A DNA stretch of 64,000 nucleotides, from positions 1 through 64,000 of the forward strand of contig CADCFQ010000014.1 of assembly GCA_902800795.1 (NCBI GenBank), read 5' to 3'. A model generated the notes under the pieces. It searched no databases. It saw nothing but the letters and a program-made list of their open reading frames with translations, and was not told where the DNA came from. Of this stretch, positions 34,025 through 43,148 are shown piece by piece (positions within the stretch are counted from its first letter, which is position 1; every line of letters starts with the position of its first letter). A program made the position numbers and the translations under genes. Origin of the DNA: an uncultured Ruminococcus sp. (GTDB taxonomy: Bacteria; Bacillota; Clostridia; Oscillospirales; Ruminococcaceae).

Positions 34025-36253
34025 TTAGTAGTGGTCATATCTGTCGAGCAGGAATCCGTTAGCGCCCTCCTGCTCCTTACCGAGAGCCATAGCTACGATA
34101 GAAGTGGATGAAGGCTTAGTGAATACATAGTAACAGCTGTTCTTGTTTCCGAAAGCTCCAGCCGAGACAGCACCGATGTTGCATACCTGGAAGCTGTTTA
34201 CAGGTGTGCCGCCCGAGAACGCGTTAGCATCATACTCGCCGGCCTTATCCTTTACCTTCAGGCCGCTCATACCGGATGTTGCGATATCAACGGTTGCCTT
34301 GGGTCCGAACCATGCGCACTGGAAGATGGAGTTGTTGGTAGCTGCAAAGGTGCATCCGTCGCCGAGAAGGACGATGATGTTTCCGTTTACAGGCTTGTAA
34401 GCGCCCTCAACTTCTTCCTGCGAAGGATTGAATACGAAGTCAGCGTTAGGCTGTTCTGTTCCGTTCCAAGCGTCGCTGGTCAGGATAGACTGGCCTGCAT
34501 ACATTGTTCTGTAGGTATCATACTCAAGTATTCTCATGGTCTCAGCTGAATAGGAAACAGCCGCAGAGCCGTGATACTTACTCTTCTGAGCAACGTCATC
34601 TATGCCGTCGCTCACGATGCTTGATCCGGAATCGGATACGAAATAGCAGTTCTTGAGGTGCTCGCCGTTATCATTGAGAGAAGAAGTATTTCTTACAACG
34701 ATAAGAGGTCTCCACTTAGCGTCGCCGAGCTTGCTTCCCAGGTCGCTGGAAAGTCTGATAACGATATCTCCGGATGCATCTGTAACATCAACGAGGACCT
34801 TGAGCTTTCCGTTCATGAAGTCATTACCGCTGTTGTAAGACATGAAGTTAGACGAGAAGGTGCAGTTTTCTGTTACGTGGAAGTTGAACTTGCAGCCATC
34901 CTCGGTAGTGAATCCGGGCTCCCAGAAATCAAGGAATGTCTTGGTGTTGGAGCCGTCATAGAAGGACTTATATGCTCCGCCGATAAGAGTAGTATCCGAA
35001 TAAGCATCGATGAAGAAGTCCTCGGGATAATACTTATACTTGTCGGTGTCAGCACCCGAAGGCTTAGCATACTCACCGCTCTTGTCGATATTTATAGGAT
35101 GCGAAGGAGTGGCTACTTCAGATGAACCTGAAACCAGCATACCGCTTGTGATGCTGAGTGTTCCTCCTACAATCACCTTACCTGTTACAGTAACGTTTCC
35201 TGTAATAGTGAGGTTGCCCTCGACACGAAGGTCGCCGTCGATATAAACATCGTTGCTGGAAATAGTAGCGTTGCCGGCTCTTTCAGAAGTACCTGCATCG
35301 TATACGTTGAGGTTACCTACCTGGTGATAGCCCTTGCCTGCGATGCTGAGAGCTGAGCAGAAAGCGTCAACTCTGTGGCCGGTAGAACCTACCTGGGTAG
35401 TGATAGCTGTCGAGTAGATATCGATGATACCGTCAGTATCAAGATAGTTGTAGCCCAGTGCATAAGGCATAGCCGAGTCGAGGAGCAGGAAGTTGTGAAT
35501 GCCCTCGGATACAGTGAAGGAAGAACCCTTCTGGCTGTCAACAAGGCTGGGCCTTAAAATAAACTTGGACTTTGTGTCTCCGCCCGGCTCATAGGTTCCG
35601 ATCATGGAATACTTACCGTAAACTGCGGACTCATTTGTAAACTGGATAGTGTTTGTAGGCGAATCGTTAAGAACGGCCATGTTTCCGATAACGTGGAGGT
35701 TATCGTAGTTGTGGTTGGTCTCACCGAGAAGCTCGATACAGTTGTTAAGATCCTTATCCACTACCTCTGTTGTTGTAGAGATGTGTGCAGCCACCTGCTC
35801 TGTCTTGCCAGCGTAAGTAGTCTTTGCAAGAACGATAAGGTTGTAAGGGCTGCCATCCTGAAGGATAGTAACTGTTGTCTTTCCGAGAGCGTCCGATGTG
35901 CCGTCAGTGCCGTTGTAGGTAACGTCTACTGTGGTGCCCTTTCCGCCGTTAGCTGCCGCAAGATCCTGAAGAGCCTTGATAGCCGCTTTCTGCTTTGCAA
36001 CTTTGGTCATATCAGAATTGTTGAGCGGCTTAGCAGTATCCTGCTGGATCTGTGCCACAAAGCTCTGAACTGTCGAAGAAGCTGTCAGATAAGCCTGTTC
36101 TTTCTTATAGTTGTCGTTGGTCTTCGTTCTGTTTACAGAAACGTAGCTTACAACAGCCGTAAGAAGGATAGAAACAAGCAGCAGCACTGCAACAGCAGTA
36201 ACAAGAACGACGCCGGGGCGGTTAGCTTTGCTTTTCCTTACTTTTTCGATCAT
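34025..36253 (-). CDS. PilX-like pilus-associated membrane protein with bactofilin-like repeats
   Basis: A 742-residue protein with a single N-terminal helix (ANRPGVVLVTAVAVLLLVSILLTAVVSYVSV) that recalls PilX-type minor pilin components, but no clear Gly-Phe-Thr cleavage site. The middle has a repetitive strand region (DLRVEGNLTITGNVTVTGKVIVGGTLSI) like bactofilin or polymer-forming beta-helices; the rest is a long extracellular part. The start is ATG 36253: AAAGGTGG lies 5 nt upstream, the longer frame lacks one. It lies between pilO and the prepilins, so it is likely part of the pilus or its priming complex. Confidence 0.75.
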   Translation of the reverse strand: MIEKVRKSKANRPGVVLVTAVAVLLLVSILLTAVVSYVSVNRTKTNDNYKKEQAYLTASSTVQSFVAQIQQDTAKPLNNSDMTKVAKQKAAIKALQDLAAANGGKGTTVDVTYNGTDGTSDALGKTTVTILQDGSPYNLIVLAKTTYAGKTEQVAAHISTTTEVVDKDLNNCIELLGETNHNYDNLHVIGNMAVLNDSPTNTIQFTNESAVYGKYSMIGTYEPGGDTKSKFILRPSLVDSQKGSSFTVSEGIHNFLLLDSAMPYALGYNYLDTDGIIDIYSTAITTQVGSTGHRVDAFCSALSIAGKGYHQVGNLNVYDAGTSERAGNATISSNDVYIDGDLRVEGNLTITGNVTVTGKVIVGGTLSITSGMLVSGSSEVATPSHPINIDKSGEYAKPSGADTDKYKYYPEDFFIDAYSDTTLIGGAYKSFYDGSNTKTFLDFWEPGFTTEDGCKFNFHVTENCTFSSNFMSYNSGNDFMNGKLKVLVDVTDASGDIVIRLSSDLGSKLGDAKWRPLIVVRNTSSLNDNGEHLKNCYFVSDSGSSIVSDGIDDVAQKSKYHGSAAVSYSAETMRILEYDTYRTMYAGQSILTSDAWNGTEQPNADFVFNPSQEEVEGAYKPVNGNIIVLLGDGCTFAATNNSIFQCAWFGPKATVDIATSGMSGLKVKDKAGEYDANAFSGGTPVNSFQVCNIGAVSAGAFGNKNSCYYVFTKPSSTSIVAMALGKEQEGANGFLLDRYDHY

Positions 36254-36355
36254 GATTACCACCTTTCCCTCATGGTTGTGCATTTTCAATGCATTTTCGT
36301 CTGTTTTGCCTGTCTGAAGTTAACTAAATTATTTAACATTTATATAGCACTAATT

Positions 36356-36384
36356 GGCAGGAAAAGGATACGGCTTTTCCTGCC
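36356..36384 (-). other. Intercistronic hairpin between pilO and the PilX-like gene
   Basis: GGCAGGAAAAG pairs perfectly with CTTTTCCTGCC over a 7-nt loop in a 145-nt gap. No T-run follows on the minus strand, so it may stabilise or process the transcript or lower downstream expression. Confidence 0.65.
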
Positions 36385-36398
36385 ATATTAATTGCCTA

Positions 36399-37172
36399 TC
36401 AGTCAGCGATCTTCTTAAGAACGATCATCTGGAGTGTCATGGAACCATGTACCAGGCCCTCATTCTCCTTGACCTTCTCTTCGTCATCTCCGCTTGCGCC
36501 CTCTTCCTTGATGCCGGTAACATCGTCGATGGTTACGTTCTTGATGACCATGCTCTTCTCTCTTCTTGTTGTTATATTCTGAGCAAATGTCTTGAAGCCG
36601 TCAAGAGAAGACTTGAAGTCTACTGCGAGCTCATAGCATCCGATGACCTGCATACCTGCTGTTGCATTTGCAACTGTATCGCCGGAAGTAACTGCATCGT
36701 TAGCAGCCTTTTCGGTGTCTACCTTAGCATCCTTGGACTTAGCAAGAGCATCATACTCCTCAACGCTCATATCTATATCTGTATATACAGTTCTTGTAGT
36801 ATACAGATAAGGAGTAAGCACGGTGCTTCCATAGGTAGAGATACCAAGGGAGCTGGGCTTGAGCTGAACAGAATCATCGTTGAACATATCAGCAACAGTC
36901 TTGACAGCCTTGTAGCTTACCTGGAAATCATAGAAGTTTTCAGCAACTTCGTTTGTCTTTGTTTTGAGATCTGCGATCTCGCTCTTGAGGTTCGCATCCT
37001 TCTTGTTCTTTGCCTTCAGGTCTGCAAGCTCGACCTTCTTTGCTTCAAGCTGGTCGCTTGCAGTATTGCAGTCGTCGATAGCGGGCTTGACGAAGAGCAT
37101 GATACCTCCGACAAGTACCAGCAGAACTGCAAGAATTATAAGTATGACTTTATCACGGTAATTAAGTTTCAT
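36399..37172 (-). CDS. pilO: Type IV pilus alignment protein PilO-like
   Basis: A 257-residue inner-membrane protein: a short basic N-terminus, one helix (VILIILAVLLVLVGGIMLFV), a coiled coil (about 36-82, rich in Lys, Leu, Glu) and a C-terminal globular domain. This is the PilO plan, and it forms a heterodimer with PilN. The start codon overlaps the stop of the pilM-pilN fusion by one base, which fits tight coupling. Confidence 0.85.
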   Translation of the reverse strand: MKLNYRDKVILIILAVLLVLVGGIMLFVKPAIDDCNTASDQLEAKKVELADLKAKNKKDANLKSEIADLKTKTNEVAENFYDFQVSYKAVKTVADMFNDDSVQLKPSSLGISTYGSTVLTPYLYTTRTVYTDIDMSVEEYDALAKSKDAKVDTEKAANDAVTSGDTVANATAGMQVIGCYELAVDFKSSLDGFKTFAQNITTRREKSMVIKNVTIDDVTGIKEEGASGDDEEKVKENEGLVHGSMTLQMIVLKKIAD

Positions 37173-38710
37173 TATTCAGTCTCTCCTTTCAGATACAGAT
37201 TCAGCTGATCAACCTTCACGGGATAATCCTGAATATCCTTATCCTCGTCGGTGAGGTTATCCTCATCAGCATCTTCGTCAAGTTCCTCAACGGTGTAGCC
37301 TGCATAATCAACTTCGTCCTCGAAGATGCCCAGTGCAAGCAGCTCGTCGATCTTGGTGTTGATCTGATCGGGATCCTGGAATCTGAGTTCTGTCAGTGAG
37401 AGGCAAGCCGAGGAGATATCATAAGACATTCCCTTATACTTGCAATCCTCAAACACTGCATCGATCTTATCAAGGTTATCCTTCTTTACCTTAGGAAGAG
37501 ATCTCAGAGCGGAGTTTGCGCTGTTTACGTAATCAGCATAGCTCTGGAGGATATCCTTCTGCGCATGAAGCACCTTGTTCTTTTTCTCAATAGCCTTCTC
37601 CTTGGAGATAGCCTTGTCTTTGGTCTCGATGTCCTTCTCTATGGAGCTCTTTCTTACATTGAAGATAAGAGTTGCAGCAGCCACGATGATAGCGGCAGCA
37701 GCCACGAACACACCGCCTGTTACCAGCAAAGAGCCCATTCCGGAGGAGCCGCCCTTACCTGTGGACTGGTCGACCTCCAGGAGGTTGATACGCTCGGTCT
37801 GCTTATTTCTTCTGTAAAGAGCACCGATAGCATTAGCGAATACTGTGAACTCAAAGTTCTCATATCCTGTGATCTGAGCAGGAACGCCCAGAACGGAAGC
37901 ATGGATGTCAAGGCCGTCCAGTGCGTCAACGAGCTTGATGTAGTCCTCGATGAAGCCGTAGAGGATAACGTTCTCGAGTCCCGTGCCGCCTCTTGCCTTA
38001 TTGAACTGCTCCATTCTGAAGATGTTCTCGTTGATAGCCTCTGTGATGTAGTCGTCCTGATCATAATCATCAGGAGAGATAGGTACGTATCTTGCGAAAG
38101 CCATCTGTCCGTTCTCGAACAGTGTCAGACCGAGGAAGTTCTTATCGATCTGGCAAACGAGAAGAGGCATCTTCTCAAGATTCGACTTGTCAGCAAGTAC
38201 GATTCTGGAGATGGAGTTACATCCGATGTTAACGGATCTGAGAGTCATGCTCATGATGTTGAACAGCTTTCTGTAGCTCTCAACAACGGAGCTGGGGCAG
38301 GCAGTTGCAAGAACCTTAACTGCTCCGGGGTTATCCTCTCCTGCCTCGCCTACAACAGTGTAGGAGATCGAATAATCGTCTGTGATACCCATTTCCTGGC
38401 TCATGTGGTTCTGGACCATCATCAGGAACTCGTTTCCTCTTGCCTTAGGGACCACAAGCTCCTTGAATACGATACTGCTCGAAGAGAAAGTAACGATAGC
38501 GTCCTTATCCATCATGTCCTCTGCCTTGATGTTGGTAAGCAGAAGGTCAGCCAGACCGGAAAGGTTGATTACCTCACCGTTGAGGATCATATCCTCAGGC
38601 ACCTCAACTACCAGAGATCTTTCGATCCTGATCTTGTTTGCAGAGTTATCGCCTTTTACAATATTGATTTGTCTATCAGAAATATCAAATGATAGCATCT
38701 GTCTATTCAC
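37172..38710 (-). CDS. Fused PilM-PilN pilus assembly protein
   Basis: A 512-residue protein. Residues 1 to about 310 are an actin-like PilM (MLSFDISDRQINIVKGD, SSSSIVFKELVVPKA). Then come a short INLLEVD segment, which in separate PilN proteins is the N-terminal tail bound by PilM, one membrane helix (about 331-352), a coiled coil and a PilN-like C-terminal domain. So two normally separate proteins are one chain, with the PilM-binding peptide as linker. It lies after pilC and overlaps pilO by one base. Confidence 0.87.
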   Translation of the reverse strand: MNRQMLSFDISDRQINIVKGDNSANKIRIERSLVVEVPEDMILNGEVINLSGLADLLLTNIKAEDMMDKDAIVTFSSSSIVFKELVVPKARGNEFLMMVQNHMSQEMGITDDYSISYTVVGEAGEDNPGAVKVLATACPSSVVESYRKLFNIMSMTLRSVNIGCNSISRIVLADKSNLEKMPLLVCQIDKNFLGLTLFENGQMAFARYVPISPDDYDQDDYITEAINENIFRMEQFNKARGGTGLENVILYGFIEDYIKLVDALDGLDIHASVLGVPAQITGYENFEFTVFANAIGALYRRNKQTERINLLEVDQSTGKGGSSGMGSLLVTGGVFVAAAAIIVAAATLIFNVRKSSIEKDIETKDKAISKEKAIEKKNKVLHAQKDILQSYADYVNSANSALRSLPKVKKDNLDKIDAVFEDCKYKGMSYDISSACLSLTELRFQDPDQINTKIDELLALGIFEDEVDYAGYTVEELDEDADEDNLTDEDKDIQDYPVKVDQLNLYLKGETE

Positions 38711-38736
38711 CTCTAAAATAAATTTTTATTCTGATC

Positions 38737-38763
38737 CCGGGGCCCGCTTTTGCAGGCCCGGGA
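38737..38763 (-). other. GC-rich hairpin between pilC and pilM-pilN
   Basis: CCCGGGCCTGC and GCGGGCCCCGGG (minus strand) form a stable stem with loop AAAA or similar. No T-run follows before the next ribosome site, so this is probably a processing or stability element. Confidence 0.65.
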
Positions 38764-38783
38764 AAAATGACCGTTTATCAGTC

Positions 38784-39980
38784 TTACTGATTTTCGAGAC
38801 CCTCCAGCGAACCGTAGAGCAGCGGGAATATACCGGCCAGACAAAGACCGATACAAGCACCCATGAACACGATGAGCAGAGGTTCAAGAAGTCCGACCAG
38901 TCTTGTTACGGCTGCGTCTGCTTCTTCCTCGTAGTAGTCGGCTGCCTTCTCAAGGATCTCATCAAGAGCTCCCGATTCCTCACCGACGAAAATGATAGAG
39001 GTAAACATACCCTCAAATATCTCTGTCTTAGCAAGAGCCTGCGAAAGAGGCGAGCCCTGCTTGACTTCATCAACGACCTGGATGAACATCTTATCTACAT
39101 AAGAGTTCTGAAGGATCCTGGAAGAACGCTCCAGACACTCGACCATCGGGATACCGCTGGAGTAGAGCGAGGAAAGAGTTCTTGCAAATCTGCCTTCATA
39201 GATCTTGACCATCAGCTTGCCGACAGCAGGCATCTTGATCTTGATGTAGTCGTATTTGAGTCTTACAGAAGGCACCTTCATAGCATAGATCCAAGCACCG
39301 ATAATGAATATCAGTACGCCCAGGAGTATGTACCATCTTGCCTTCAAAAAGTCTGAAAATGCGAACAGCGCCTTGGAAAGGCCGGGCATCTTGTCTTCTT
39401 CCATCAGTCCTGCGAATATAGGCATGATGAATGTGAACATACCGATGACCATCGCTACGCACAGAACACCCAGTATGATAGGGTATGTCATAGCGCCCTT
39501 GACCTTGTTGTTAAGCTTGTTGGAGTTTGCATAGTAGTCGCTCAGTCTCTGCAGTGTGATGTCAAGGTTACCGGACATCTCACCGGCGTCGACCATCGAG
39601 ATGAAGAAGTCAGGGAAGCATCCCTTTTTCATTTCGAGGGCTCCGGTGAAGCTCTCACCCTTCTGAACTTCGTCATAGACCTCTCGCCATACTATCTTGG
39701 CACCCTTGTTCTCTTCCTCTTTATAAAGGATATCAAGCGCCTTTACGATAGTAAGACCTGACGTCATCATTGCGGCCAGCTGACGGCAGCAATAAGCCAT
39801 TTCTTTTGTGTTGAACCTGTGAGCCGATTTCTTCGTCGAACCCAGAGCAGCTGCGCTGCTTACAAGGAACAGGCCTTGTTCGTGGATCTTTTCTCGAAGT
39901 TCCTGCTCATCCTCGGCTTCATAAACGCCTTTGATCGTTTTTCCCGAAGTATCCTTGGCAACGTAGGAAAACTTTTTCAT
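38784..39980 (-). CDS. pilC: Type IV pilus inner-membrane platform protein PilC
   Basis: A 398-residue protein with two T2SSF domains (CRQLAAMMTSGLTIVKALDIL and the matching FARTLSSLYSSGIPMVECLERSS) and three membrane helices, which joins the PilB motor to the pilus rod. GGAGGTG lies 11 nt before the ATG. It is the first gene of the minus-strand pilus operon, under the promoter at 40068-40096. Confidence 0.95.
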   Translation of the reverse strand: MKKFSYVAKDTSGKTIKGVYEAEDEQELREKIHEQGLFLVSSAAALGSTKKSAHRFNTKEMAYCCRQLAAMMTSGLTIVKALDILYKEEENKGAKIVWREVYDEVQKGESFTGALEMKKGCFPDFFISMVDAGEMSGNLDITLQRLSDYYANSNKLNNKVKGAMTYPIILGVLCVAMVIGMFTFIMPIFAGLMEEDKMPGLSKALFAFSDFLKARWYILLGVLIFIIGAWIYAMKVPSVRLKYDYIKIKMPAVGKLMVKIYEGRFARTLSSLYSSGIPMVECLERSSRILQNSYVDKMFIQVVDEVKQGSPLSQALAKTEIFEGMFTSIIFVGEESGALDEILEKAADYYEEEADAAVTRLVGLLEPLLIVFMGACIGLCLAGIFPLLYGSLEGLENQ

Positions 39981-40067
39981 ATAAGTAGAAACACCTCCGA
40001 TTTATGTCATACATTCTCTGAGATGCCATAACGTTTTCACACGCCTCTCACAAAACGTATTTTTATA

Positions 40068-40096
40068 ATTATAACATTATTTTAGTTTCAGTGCAA
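40068..40096 (-). promoter_or_regulatory. Promoter of the pilus operon
   Basis: On the minus strand TTGCAC (40096-40091), 17 bp, TATAAT (40073-40068), extended TG. It gives a leader of about 80 nt before pilC. Confidence 0.8.
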
Positions 40097-40272
40097 GGGC
40101 TATTCTGCCATTTTCGGCTTTTTCCTTTACAAAAAATCGTCACAATTTTTAGGGATTTTGTACAAATATGATAATATATTTAACTTTTAAATTTATTAAG
40201 CTGTCCGAAATTAAAGACAAAAGACCGTCAAAAGCCCGAAAAACCGTAATTTCCGAAAACATTTCGCTACAA

Positions 40273-40878
40273 TTAGGACATATTCTCTTCTTCGCCCGAC
40301 TCATCATTTTCATCCTCGTCCTCATCCGAAGACGGCGCTGCCTTCTCTGCCATCTGTTTGAGGATAACAGGGTGACGCCTGACATAGATGCGAAAAGCGA
40401 TGATATAGGAAGCAAAGCAGCAAAACAGCGTCATACCCATGCCTATCAGCACGCTGACGGTATAGGGCATATCGGCGATGCTCCTCAGCCATTCCGACTC
40501 ATAATACAAGACAAGGTAAAATACTTTACCCTTGCCCTCGGCATTGAAGGACTCATAGAATATAGCCGGGATAAAGTATATGAACAGCATGAACAAAAGC
40601 ACCGTTGATATCATAACGCTGCTCCACTCCTCATAGGCCGAATGGAGCTTGCCGTCGTTGTAGAAGAGGCGTACCATTATAATAGTAGTCACAGCAAAGG
40701 CTATGATGCTCATATTGTCAGTGTCTGTGAAAAAGGTCTTTACCGTGTGCCAGCTTCCGGGCATCAGAGTGCAGACAGCCGGGAACAGTATCACACCGAT
40801 AAAGGCGCCGAAAACGCAGAGCAGGATCATCATCCCTATGCGTGAGGCGATGTAAATTAGCATTTTAAGTGAATCCAT
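40273..40878 (-). CDS. Hypothetical membrane protein downstream of recG
   Basis: A 201-residue protein with about four to five membrane helices (MMILLCVFGAFIGVILFPAV, MSIIAFAVTTIIMVRLFY, MISTVLLFMLFIYFIPAIF, SVLIGMGMTLFCCFASYIIAF) and an acidic tail (PSSDEDEDENDESGEEEN). I do not recognise it. ATG 40878 is chosen: AAGGAGA lies 6-7 nt upstream and is too close to ATG 40884. It begins 16 nt after recG and so shares its transcript. Confidence 0.75.
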   Translation of the reverse strand: MDSLKMLIYIASRIGMMILLCVFGAFIGVILFPAVCTLMPGSWHTVKTFFTDTDNMSIIAFAVTTIIMVRLFYNDGKLHSAYEEWSSVMISTVLLFMLFIYFIPAIFYESFNAEGKGKVFYLVLYYESEWLRSIADMPYTVSVLIGMGMTLFCCFASYIIAFRIYVRRHPVILKQMAEKAAPSSDEDEDENDESGEEENMS

Positions 40879-40894
40879 AACCATTCTCCTTACC

Positions 40895-42925
40895 TTAGTC
40901 CTCTATGCTGTGTATCATATCATGAGCAAGATCCCTAAGCTGCCTGTGGGCAGGCTCCTCAAGCTTCGGGTCACGCTCGAGTATCGCTCTTGCGGCAGCG
41001 CCTGCCCTTTGCATGACCGCCATATCCTCGGACATACTTGCGATCTTCAGTTCGGGCAGTCCGTGCTGGCGGCTGCCGAAGAAATCTCCGGGGCCACGCA
41101 GTTTCAGGTCCTCCTCCGATATCTTGAAGCCGTCATTCGTCTTTGAAAGGATCTTCAGGCGCTTTACCGTGTCCTCCTTGACATTGTCCGTTATCAGCAC
41201 ACAGCTGGACTTGAACTCTCCCCTGCCCACACGGCCCCTTAGCTGGTGGAGCTGGGAAAGGCCGAACCTGTCGGCATTCTCGATGACCATTATCGCAGCG
41301 TTGGGAACGTCCACGCCGACTTCGATAACGGTGGTGGACACCAGCAGATCAAGCTTGTGGGCGCAGAAGTCCGCCATGACGGCTTCCTTCTGTGCCGCCG
41401 GGAGCTTTCCGTGGAGAAGCCCCACACGGTAATTCTTGAACTCCCCTTTTGAAAGCGTCTCGGCATAGGCCTTAGCGCTCTGGAGCTCGTTTTCGCCCTC
41501 TTCTATCATAGCACAGACGATGTAGCCCTGTCTGCCCTCGTCAAGATGCTGCCTTATATAATTGTATACCCTGGGTCTCAGCTTTCCTGTCACCGCATAG
41601 GTCTCCACGGGTTGTCTGCCCTTTGGGAGCTCGTCGAGCACCGAGATATCCAGGTCGCCGTATATCATCAGCGCCAGCGTCCTCGGTATGGGGGTCGCCG
41701 ACATGACAAGCTTGTGAGGGTTCTTGCCCTTCTGTGCCAGAGCCGCTCTCTGCTCAACTCCGAAGCGGTGCTGCTCGTCGGTTATGACCAGCGCCAGTTC
41801 CCTGAACTGCGTGGTTTTCTGAACCAGCGCATGGGTCCCCACGGCAACGCTGCATAAGCCTTCTGCCAGCTCTTTTTTTATGTCCTCTTTCTGTTTCGGG
41901 GTCATAGAGCCTGTCAAGAGACTTACCTTTACGCCCAGCGGCTCAAGGAATCTGCGCATAGTTTCATAATGCTGGACGGACAGTATCTCCGTGGGCGCCA
42001 TAAGCGCCGTCTGGAAGCCGTTCTTCGCCGCCGCATAGGCAAGCGCTGCCGCAACAGCTGTCTTTCCGGAGCCGACATCTCCCTGCAGGAGCCTGTTCAT
42101 CGGGGTCTCCCCCTTCATATCCGCAAGACATTCCCTGACCGCCCTCTGCTGACAGCCGGTGGGTTCAAAGGGCAGAGCCTTGAAAAACTCCTCTACATCG
42201 GTGTCCGTTATCCGGTAGCCCCCAAGCTCACGGCTGCGGCTTTTGAGCATAAGCATAGATATCATCAGCGTCAGAAGCTCGTCAAACACCAGCCGTTTTT
42301 TGGCCTGCTGCATCGAGTATACGTCCTTGGGATAGTGGATGTTCTCGAAGGCATAGACCAGCGAGCACAGGCCCTCACGCTTTCTTATCTCCTCGGGCAG
42401 AGGCTCATAGATCATACTGTCAAGGTAGCCCAGCGCCTGGCGGACGTGGCTGCGAAGAGCCTGCTGTGTCAGGCCCTCGGTCAGGTGGTAGACAGGCTGT
42501 ATCCTGTCGTCGGACGCCGCATTGAAGATAAGGGGCGAGCCCATTTCCTTGCGGATTATGCTGCCCGTCACCTTGCCGAGGAAGAGATATTCTCCGCCGA
42601 CAGCCAGCCCGTTAAAGGCGTATTCGCTGTTGTAGATAGTGATGGTCATATCGTCGGAGCCGTCCGTCACGGCGGCCTTGAAGATAGTGAGCCCCTTTTT
42701 TATCCTTGCGGGCGGCAGCTTTTTGAAGACCTTTGCTTTTATCAGCGCCTGCTCGTTGGGCATAGCGGCGCTTATCTCCACCGGCGAGGTGAGGTCAAGA
42801 TAGTCTCTCGGAAAAAAGCAGAGCAGGTCATAGACCGTTCTGATTCCCAGCTTTTCATACTTTTCGGCACGCTTGGGCCCCACGCCCTTAAGATAAGCTA
42901 TAGGCTTTTTCAGCTGTGAAAGCAT
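40895..42925 (-). CDS. recG: ATP-dependent DNA helicase RecG
   Basis: Branch-migration helicase that remodels stalled forks and Holliday junctions. The 676-residue length is typical. Order: N-terminal wedge/OB domain (LKGVGPKRAEKYEKLGI, then the ITIYNSEY area), Walker A GDVGSGKT, DEQH box, ATPIPRTLALMIYGDLD (motif III area), and the helicase C domain with RGRVGRGEFKSSCVLI. GGAGGAGGGG precedes the ATG. Confidence 0.97.
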   Translation of the reverse strand: MLSQLKKPIAYLKGVGPKRAEKYEKLGIRTVYDLLCFFPRDYLDLTSPVEISAAMPNEQALIKAKVFKKLPPARIKKGLTIFKAAVTDGSDDMTITIYNSEYAFNGLAVGGEYLFLGKVTGSIIRKEMGSPLIFNAASDDRIQPVYHLTEGLTQQALRSHVRQALGYLDSMIYEPLPEEIRKREGLCSLVYAFENIHYPKDVYSMQQAKKRLVFDELLTLMISMLMLKSRSRELGGYRITDTDVEEFFKALPFEPTGCQQRAVRECLADMKGETPMNRLLQGDVGSGKTAVAAALAYAAAKNGFQTALMAPTEILSVQHYETMRRFLEPLGVKVSLLTGSMTPKQKEDIKKELAEGLCSVAVGTHALVQKTTQFRELALVITDEQHRFGVEQRAALAQKGKNPHKLVMSATPIPRTLALMIYGDLDISVLDELPKGRQPVETYAVTGKLRPRVYNYIRQHLDEGRQGYIVCAMIEEGENELQSAKAYAETLSKGEFKNYRVGLLHGKLPAAQKEAVMADFCAHKLDLLVSTTVIEVGVDVPNAAIMVIENADRFGLSQLHQLRGRVGRGEFKSSCVLITDNVKEDTVKRLKILSKTNDGFKISEEDLKLRGPGDFFGSRQHGLPELKIASMSEDMAVMQRAGAAARAILERDPKLEEPAHRQLRDLAHDMIHSIED

Positions 42926-43036
42926 CGTCTCACCCCTCCTCCCGGGAACAAATACAAATATACCATATTATTATAGCACAAAAAGATCATTTTGTCCACA
43001 GGTATTATTATGTGGAGCACAGCAGTAAAAAAATGC

Positions 43037-43065
43037 TTGCAATAATAATGGTTTTGTGTTATAAT
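43037..43065 (+). promoter_or_regulatory. Promoter of the O-acetylation cluster
   Basis: TTGCAA (43037-43042), 17 bp, TATAAT (43060-43065), extended TG at 43057-43058. Confidence 0.82.
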
Positions 43066-43148
43066 ATTTTGGGTGTGTTTTGTTGTCCTGTGAGAACAGG
43101 CTTGAAACACACGGCATTTGTCCGAACTTATAAACTGGATGTGAAATT

